From Buddleja alternifolia (taxonomy: Eukaryota > Streptophyta > Magnoliopsida > Lamiales > Scrophulariaceae), in assembly GCA_019426215.1 (NCBI GenBank), contig CM033399.1:27599022-27663021 (forward strand): a stretch of 64,000 nt of DNA. Direction: 5' to 3'. The translations under genes were made by a program, and so were the position numbers. The notes beneath the pieces are model-generated. The model did not search any database. It was not told the DNA's origin and saw nothing but the letters and a program-made list of their open reading frames with translations. Positions within the stretch are counted from its first letter, which is position 1. Every line of letters begins with the position of its first letter. Positions 57,602-64,000 of the stretch are shown here, piece by piece.

Positions 57602-59121
57602 GTTGCTATGAGAGAATCACAGACATTGGAGACTCTTACTCCAGAGCTGTCTTTTCAGAGTTAAAGGCATTTGAGTTCGAATTGGGTGAAGTCAGCGACA
57701 CATCGACTTCAGCGACTGAATCAGGAGCTTTAATCGCTACATCCAAAAGCAAGGGTAAAGCGGTTAGTGAGGTTAAAACTATGGAATCAAATGAAGAAAA
57801 GGAAATGGCTTTATTGGTTAAGAAATTCAAAAAATTTCTAAGATATGAAAAGAGAAATCCTATCGGACAAACGTCATTTCAGACTCCTCTCCCTGCTCCA
57901 GCGCCAGTGTACTCTGCACCTCAACCAGTAGCGCCAGTTCCATACCAAGCGCCTCCGTCCCCTACTCAAAATCTCTCAGCGCCAGTAGTCTCAAAGCGAT
58001 TATCCACTGAACAGAAAATGAAAACTAATTTGTGTTATAATTGCAGAAAACCAGGGCACTACCAGGTGAATTGCCCTTATCCAAATGTGTCAAAGCCCTC
58101 AAGGCAAGACTATGCGGATAGAAACCAATTCAGGAGCAACCTTCGCCAACAGGGATTGCTAGCGGAATCTGAACCATTCTTCGCACCTGAAGAGGATTTG
58201 GAATCATCAAATGAAAGCAGTGATGATGAGCCTACAAGCGACTCAGCGTTGATTTGTCTTATGGCAAGAGATGATGAAGCGTCTGACGATTCGCTACCAG
58301 AGGTAACCAATGAATTATCAATTCCTCTTTCTTATGATGAATTACTTGACAAAGTCAAAGAATACTACAATGAATGTCAAGAAGCTACCAAAATATATCA
58401 AAATGATCTCGATATTATCTCATCACTCACAAGAGATAAAGTGACGCTCAGAGCAGAGTTGCAAGTTCAGCAATAGTGCATTGAGAAGAACCAATCACTT
58501 GAGAGTGAAATTATTCAATTAAAAAATGATCTTGATATAATAGTCAAAAGAGAAGCTGATCTGATCGCTAGACTTGCCAAATCAGAGCAGCTCGTCTCAT
58601 CATTATCTAAAGCTTCTAGAAATTTGGATAATGTGACTGAGGTAACTAGATTATTTGGTGAAAAGACCGGTTTAGGATGCAATAAATTCGGTAAACAACC
58701 AAATAAATCTAATGTTACGACAAACAACAAAGGAAAGGGTGTTCGCTTTGTTGAAGAAAGTTCACAAAGTCAAACGCTGAATGAACCAAGCGACAAAGGT
58801 ACGAGGCCAAATGAGAAAGCCAAAGCTGACTCAGGCAAGGGAAAGACAAAGGCAAATGATTCACAAAGGAAGATTCATCCAAACGCTCAAAAGGCTAAGG
58901 ATAAACCTAACCACTATGAATCAAGTGCTAAGCGTCAAGCACCAAAAGTGCAACCCAAGCCAGCGCCAAGGAAATACCAGCGTCAATATCTGAGACGGTC
59001 AAGGTCATATTATCAATACTATGATAACTATGACTATGACTATGATTATGACTATTATTATAATCGAGGATATTATTATACACCCAAAAAAGCACACACA
59101 ACACAATGTGAAACCCAATAA
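57602..59121 (+). pseudogene. gag: SIRE-type gag, C-terminal part with zinc knuckle
   Basis: After the insertion, gag reads M-R-E-S-Q-T-L-E-T-L-T-P. It then loses one base at about 57645 and continues in the frame used by the rest of the element. The zinc knuckle CYNCRKPGHYQVNC is at 58033-58074, preceded by a Pro/Ala-rich linker. An in-frame TAG at 58474 is followed by a probable coiled-coil stretch and a Lys/Gln-rich basic tail. Near 59020-59080 a GACTAT-type microsatellite encodes a Tyr/Asp run. The frame stops at TAA 59119. Confidence 0.88.
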
Positions 59122-59247
59122 GGCAAGTATTTCCACAATGAAAACTAGGCAAATATAGGTTCCTAAAGTTTTAATTCAAACCAAAGGTACTAACGTTGAA
59201 GGACCCAAGAAAACATGGGTACCTAAGAAGAATTAGAACTATCCTTA

Positions 59248-62200
59248 ATGCAGGTACCTAGAGCCAACACCGATACTTCAGTTTGGTATTTCGATAGCGG
59301 GTCTTCCAGACACATGACTGGATCAAAAGATCTCTTAGTCAACTATCGAGCTACCAATGGTCCTCAAGTTATATTCGGTGATAACTCCAAAGGTAAAACC
59401 AAAGGTATAGGTATCATGCATAGGGGGAACATCATGATCAGTGATGTATATTATGTTGAGGGTCTTAAGCATAATTTGTTAAGCATTAGTCAATTTTTTG
59501 ATAAAGGCTTTGATGTTAAATTCTCAAGCGACTTCTGCTATGTCAACGACGCTAAGACTAAGTCTACTAAATTAAGAGGAAAAAGAACAAACAATGTGTA
59601 TTTAGTGGATTGGGATTCTACTTTTGATAACAACCCCACATGCTTTGTTGCTAAAAGTTAAAATGAATTGGGTTGGTTATGGCATAGAAAAATGAATCAT
59701 CTCAACATTAAGACAATCTCTCAGTTAATGTCGCTAAATCTTGTAGAGGGATTACCTAAAGTTTCCTTTCAGAAAAATCACTTATGTGATGCATGCCAAA
59801 TGGGTAAACAAGTTAAATCATCTTTTAAAAAGAAACCATGTCTATGTACTTCTAGAGTTCTTGAACTATTGCATCTAGATTTGTTTGGCCCTATTCAAAT
59901 CATGAGTGTTAGTGGTAAAAAGTACTCACTAGTAATAGTTGATGATTTCTCTCGCTATACATGGGTAGAATTTCTAGCGACCAAAGATGAAACCAGTGTC
60001 AGGCTCACAACACTAATTCGTCAAATGCAAAATTCGAAAGATCTAAGGGTGACGAGAATGAGAAGCGATAGAGGAACTGAATTTACTAACCAATTTGTTG
60101 AGAAGTTTTGTACAGATTTTGGAATACTCCATGAGTATTCTGCTCCTAGAACACCTTAACAAAATGGAGTTGCTGAGCGACGGAACAGAACGCTTAAAGA
60201 AGCCGCTAGGACGATGCTAGCAGAATCCAAGCTGCCTCAAAGGTTTTGGGCTGAAGCCATCAACACCGCTTGCTACACTCAGAACCGGTGTATGATCAAC
60301 AAGCAACATGAGAAGACTCCATATGAGTTGTGGAAGGGACATAAGCCTAACGTTTCATATTTTCATGTTTTTGGTTCAAAATGTTTCATTCATAACAATG
60401 GATCCCAAAGCCTAAAGACATTTGATCCTAAAGCGGATGAGGGAATCTTTCTAGGATATGCCAACAATGGAAAGAGCTTTCGCATCCTAAATAAGATCAA
60501 ATCAAAGGTTGAAGAATCCATTCATGTTATGTTTGATGATGCTAACCAAGAACCGAGTAAGGTTAATCCTGATGATGTAGGAATTGAAGATCTCACCCAA
60601 CAAGCGTCACAAATCAATCTTGGTGATGATAGTGATGACGTAGATGATGAGATTCGTGTACCTCTTCCTAAGGATACTCGTGAGGTTAACAATAATGATA
60701 ATGTCAGAATTGCTGATGATCATGAAGAGAATGATCATCAAGAGCAGATTGGAACTATGAATGATGCAGCGTCTACGCAAGAGATAAATGAGAATCAAGC
60801 GATTGATAATCAAGAGTCTCTCAACTCGTTCCAACCAGACCGAAAATGGCTTAGAGATCATCCACCAGATCTAGTAATTGGAGATATTGGAGCACTTGTT
60901 AGAACTAGGTCCGCTACAATTAATGAGGTCATGTTCGCAAACTTTCTATCTCAAATGGAACCAAAGAAAGTGGATGAAGCGCTTAGTGATTCAAGTTGGG
61001 TAGAAGCGATGCAAGAAGAGCTTAACCAATTTGAGAGAAGCAAGGTTTGGACGCTAGTACCAAGACCAATTCACCAAGGAGTTATTGGAACTAGATGGGT
61101 TTTTAGGAACAAAATGGATGAAGATGGCATTGTTATAAGAAACAAAGCTAGATTAGTCGCTCAGGGTTATTGTCAAGAAGAGGGTATTGACTTTGATGAG
61201 ACATATGCCCCAGTAGCCCGTCTTGAAGCGATTAGAATGTTCCTAGTGTTTTCCGCATTCAACAAGTTCACAGTATATCAAATGGACGTGAAGAGTGCAT
61301 TCTTGAATGGTAAACTCCAAGAAAAAGTCTATGTGGAGCAACCTCCAGGATTCATCAACAACCATGGCAAAAGTATGGTCTACAAACTGGATAAGGCACT
61401 CTATGGCCTTAAACAAGCACCAAAAACATGGTATGACACTCTCTCTATCTTCCTTATAGGTAAAGGCTTTTCAAAAGGCAGCGTTGACACAATGTTATTT
61501 AAAATTACCCATAATGAAGATATTCTCTTAGTCCAAATCTATGTTGATGATATTATATTTGGTTCTACTAATAAGCGATTGTGTGAGAAATTTTCGAAAA
61601 TGATGCAAGAACAATTTGAAATGAGCATGATGGGTGAATTAACTTTCTTCTTAAGATTACAAGTTAAGCAAACCCCTAATGGAATATTTATAAACCAAGC
61701 TAAGTATACTAGAGATATGATTAAGAAATTTGGTATGGAAAATGCATCATCTTCAAAAATTCCAATGAGTCAAACGCTTAAGTTAGATAAAGATGAAAGT
61801 GGGAAGAAAATTGATATCACTAACTATAGGGGTATTATTGGATCACTTCTTTATCTTACCGCTAGTAGACTTGATATTATGTTTTCGGTATGCATGTATG
61901 CACGTTTTCAATCTGATCCTAGAGAATCACACTTAAGTGCTACCAAGAAAATCCTTAAGTACCTAAAAGGCACACAAAATGTGGGCTTATGGTATCCACA
62001 GGATTCTCCTTTTGAACTAATTGGTTATTCAGACGCAGATTTTGCATGAAGCAAAATAGATAGAAAAAGTACTAGTGGTACATGTCAATTTCTAGGTGAT
62101 AGACTAGTTTCGTGGCATAGTAAGAAACAACAATCTATAGCGACTTCTACCGCTGAGGCAAAATATGTAGCTGCTAGAAGCTGTTGTGCACAAATCCTTT

Positions 62201-62487
62201 GGATGAGGCAACAACTTAGAGATTATGGAACAATCCTAGGTCCTACCCCAATCCATTGTGATAACCAGAGCGCTTTAGCTATGACCCGAAATCCTGTCCT
62301 TCATTCTAGAACAAAACACATTGACATTAGATACCATTTCTTGCGTGACCATGTTCAAAAGAAAGATATCTCCATGCATTTCATTGGAACTGACAAACAA
62401 CTGGCAGATATCTTCACCAAAGCGCTCAACGAACGACGCTTTCTCACTTTAAGAAGTGAATTAGGTATGATCGATTTAAACGCTTAA
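59248..62487 (+). pseudogene. pol: SIRE-type pol: protease, integrase, RT, RNase H
   Basis: Everything is in one frame broken by TAA at 59659, TAA at 60157 (C-A-A to T-A-A in P-Q-N-G) and TGA at 62047 (T-G-G to T-G-A in D-F-A-W). The protease has WYFDSGSSRHMTG (D-S-G at 59293-59301). Integrase follows with WHRKMNH and C-D-A-C, and core motifs LDLFGP, RSDRGTEF and [13 protein letters not shown] has [11 protein letters not shown] and an intact YVDD at 61540-61551. RNase H contains GYSDADF and ends DKQLADIFTKAL. T-A-E-A-K-Y replaces the usual T-E/A-E-A-E-Y. Between gag and protease (59122-59247) the linker GPKKTWVPKKN is in another frame. It was recently functional in outline but is now inactive. 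Confidence 0.93.
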
Positions 62488-63309
62488 ATCATAAAGCATC
62501 ATATTTAATAGGCATATAATTTAGGGGGAATCCACTTTATGATGATGTCTAAACTATATCTTCAAAAAAAAAATGAAATGAGTTATCAATTTTAGGGGGA
62601 ACTTTAAAATTGTACTTACTTCATTAAGTAAGCGACTATGATCAAAATGACTTTAACAAATCTTATGCATCGATCATTAGCGTTTACTTTTACTCATTAC
62701 AATCTGATCGCTTATAAAATGAAAGGTTTTAAAGTCCAACAAGCGATTGATATGTATCAAATTAAATTTACTTTATAAAAGAATCTTCAGCGTTAAGAAA
62801 ATTCCTTTTCTTAAAATCATGCATAGTTTTCATCGCCACAAAGTAGCGTGTGGATGAGCCCAAAATTCCAGCTTTGTTAACTACCCACACGTGCCTATCA
62901 AATCAAACTGACGGTTATGATTCCTATCTAAACCTAGGCAGTTCAGTAAAATGCATGAGTCTGAGTACATGTCAGTGTACTATCAGGCGCGTGTAATTTA
63001 CGATGAAAATCTCAAATTTTTTCAAACGTTTTCAAAAAGTAACTGCGGATCCGAAAAATGTTATAATATCCTATTTTACCGCACTTTTTGACATCCGAAG
63101 TTATGTGTACACGGTTCAGATTTCTTTCTCATTAACTTCTGTACACGTGTCATTCATCTACCAATTGAGGAGTTACTTTTACCTTCTATGTAAACCCCTT
63201 AAAACTTTTACAGAAAACCTTTATCACTTCCAATCTCTCTATTGTAAAAGTCATTTCTCTCTAAAAGGCAAAAACTTCTCTCTTTTCTTCAAAGTTTCAC
63301 CTTTCAGCA
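62488..63309 (+). other. SIRE-type post-pol region
   Basis: No coding frame is supported. Two TTAGGGGGAA motifs (62521-62530 and 62581-62592) follow pol and look like plus-strand primer tracts, but no LTR follows them within the window. The last 100 bases before the next ORF are pyrimidine-rich, like an mRNA leader (ACTTCTCTCTTTTCTTC). Confidence 0.6.
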
Positions 63310-64000
63310 ATGGCACCCAAAGCTTCAAAATCTTCCAAAACAGCAACTTCTGCTACCGGAAAAACTTCCCGTGCTGAAAAACCAGTGACGGTTAACGCCG
63401 GATTTTTGGTTAACTGGGATTATCTTTTTGATAACCAGAACTTCCTTCTTCGAACGATTCTTCCACTCATTCAAGAATCTGGTTTGAGAGACATGCTTAC
63501 TACTACTTACAACTACTTTGAAGAAGAATCTCTCTACTTTTTCAATAATGGTGAAATTTCTGAAGACGGCAATTCCATATCCTGCGTCTTCCCTTCTGCT
63601 AAAGAGACCTTTGTTCTCACTCCCTCTCTGATTTCTTCACTACTAAATCTCCCAAATCATGGCAGTGAGGTAGAACATGTCAATCTCGGAGATGCTACCA
63701 AAGTCTGGGTTTTGATCAAGAAAGACGATGTTAACGCCGCGTATGAGCCAAACTTCAAGAAGAATGATATGAAGGGAGAATACGTCATCCTCGCTGACAT
63801 TTGTTCAAAGATTATTGAATGCAGAAAAGGAACTTTCGACAAAATCACCAACATTCAATACAAGATGATGGTAGCCATCCTAACCAAGTTAAAAGTTAAC
63901 TGGTCTCTCTACGTTTTCAATCGCTTCAAAGCAGCGATGGCTAAGTCTGTTAATCCCAAGCCTTACGGGATTGTGCTAAGTCGTATTCTTTGCGCTTGCG
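63310..64000 (+). CDS. Downstream ORF of the SIRE-type element, open at the window edge
   Basis: From ATG 63310 (M-A-P-K-A-S-K-S-S-K) the frame runs 230 codons without a stop to base 64000, although the gag-pol upstream has several stops. The N-terminus is Ser/Lys/Thr-rich. The body contains LVNWDYLFDNQNFLLRTILP and ends with SLYVFNRFKAAMAKSV and PYGIVLSRIL. SIRE-type elements carry an env-like ORF here, usually with a coiled coil further along. No signal peptide or membrane segment is visible in this part. The W-x-x-x-F and L-x-x-I-L pattern recalls the extra ORF of the Athila element, but homology is untested. A host gene is less likely, because the 3' LTR has not yet been reached. Confidence 0.65.
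   Translation, partial: MAPKASKSSKTATSATGKTSRAEKPVTVNAGFLVNWDYLFDNQNFLLRTILPLIQESGLRDMLTTTYNYFEEESLYFFNNGEISEDGNSISCVFPSAKETFVLTPSLISSLLNLPNHGSEVEHVNLGDATKVWVLIKKDDVNAAYEPNFKKNDMKGEYVILADICSKIIECRKGTFDKITNIQYKMMVAILTKLKVNWSLYVFNRFKAAMAKSVNPKPYGIVLSRILCAC

Larger units (their letters stand above)
53815..64000 (+). mobile_element. SIRE-type Ty1/copia element, right end outside window
   Basis: It has a 5' LTR (53815-55319), an initiator tRNA-Met primer site, gag with zinc knuckle, protease, integrase, RT and RNase H in copia order, and then a further ORF open at the window edge. The size, the extra 3' ORF and the ~1.5-kb LTR fit the SIRE/Maximus lineage. Gag is split by an Athila-type solo LTR. 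Gag-pol has several stops and at least one frameshift. Confidence 0.92.

Overview
The window is a eudicot-type plant intergenic block built almost entirely of nested LTR retrotransposons. I see no intact host gene, tRNA, rRNA or CRISPR array. The plant origin rests on the element families (Athila-type Ty3/gypsy, SIRE-type Ty1/copia, other Ty1/copia), on primer-binding sites complementary to plant tRNA-Asp and initiator tRNA-Met, and on a short TTTAGGG array. The species cannot be named from this.

Left third (1-32127): Copia element A starts left of the window and is cut in its gag by a complete Athila-type element (81-12080, target duplication GCTTA/ACTTA). Its pol resumes at 12086 and its 3' LTR (15857-19155) contains a solo LTR (17462-19048, TSD ATTCG). 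Next to it lies copia element C on the minus strand (19189-32127, TSD ATCAG/ATTAG). Its 3' LTR holds a SIRE-type solo LTR (19315-20827, TSD AACTT). Its leader holds a truncated copy of element A flanked by a 226-bp direct duplication of the leader.

Middle (32133-53814): this is older, AT-rich background with a degraded minus-strand ORF, a hAT-like element (33512-34280), a possible SINE, a 153-bp MITE, a degenerate minisatellite, a CACTA-type end, a telomere-like array, a pair of ~290-bp direct repeats and an 840-bp TIR element. Set in it are a complete, young-looking minus-strand Athila-type element that encodes only gag and protease (35499-43506, TSD TTACC, 1327-bp LTRs) and an Athila-type solo LTR (48981-50418, TSD CATGC).

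Right end (53815-64000): a SIRE-type copia element on the plus strand runs off the window. Its gag is split by another Athila-type solo LTR (56006-57601, TSD GTTGC). Its pol has several stops. Downstream, a reading frame of at least 230 codons is still open at the window edge.

The most unusual signal is a cluster of short GC-rich palindromes just upstream of the TATA-like box in each full-length Athila-type LTR. The palindrome differs between subfamilies (GTGCCGCGGCAC, TGCACAGCTGTGCA, GAACGCCGCGGCGTTC). It recurs in the 3' internal region of both complete elements and, in one of them, inside the gag coding sequence. The gag-protease-only element is the second item worth attention, because it is structurally complete yet must rely on enzymes supplied by another element.
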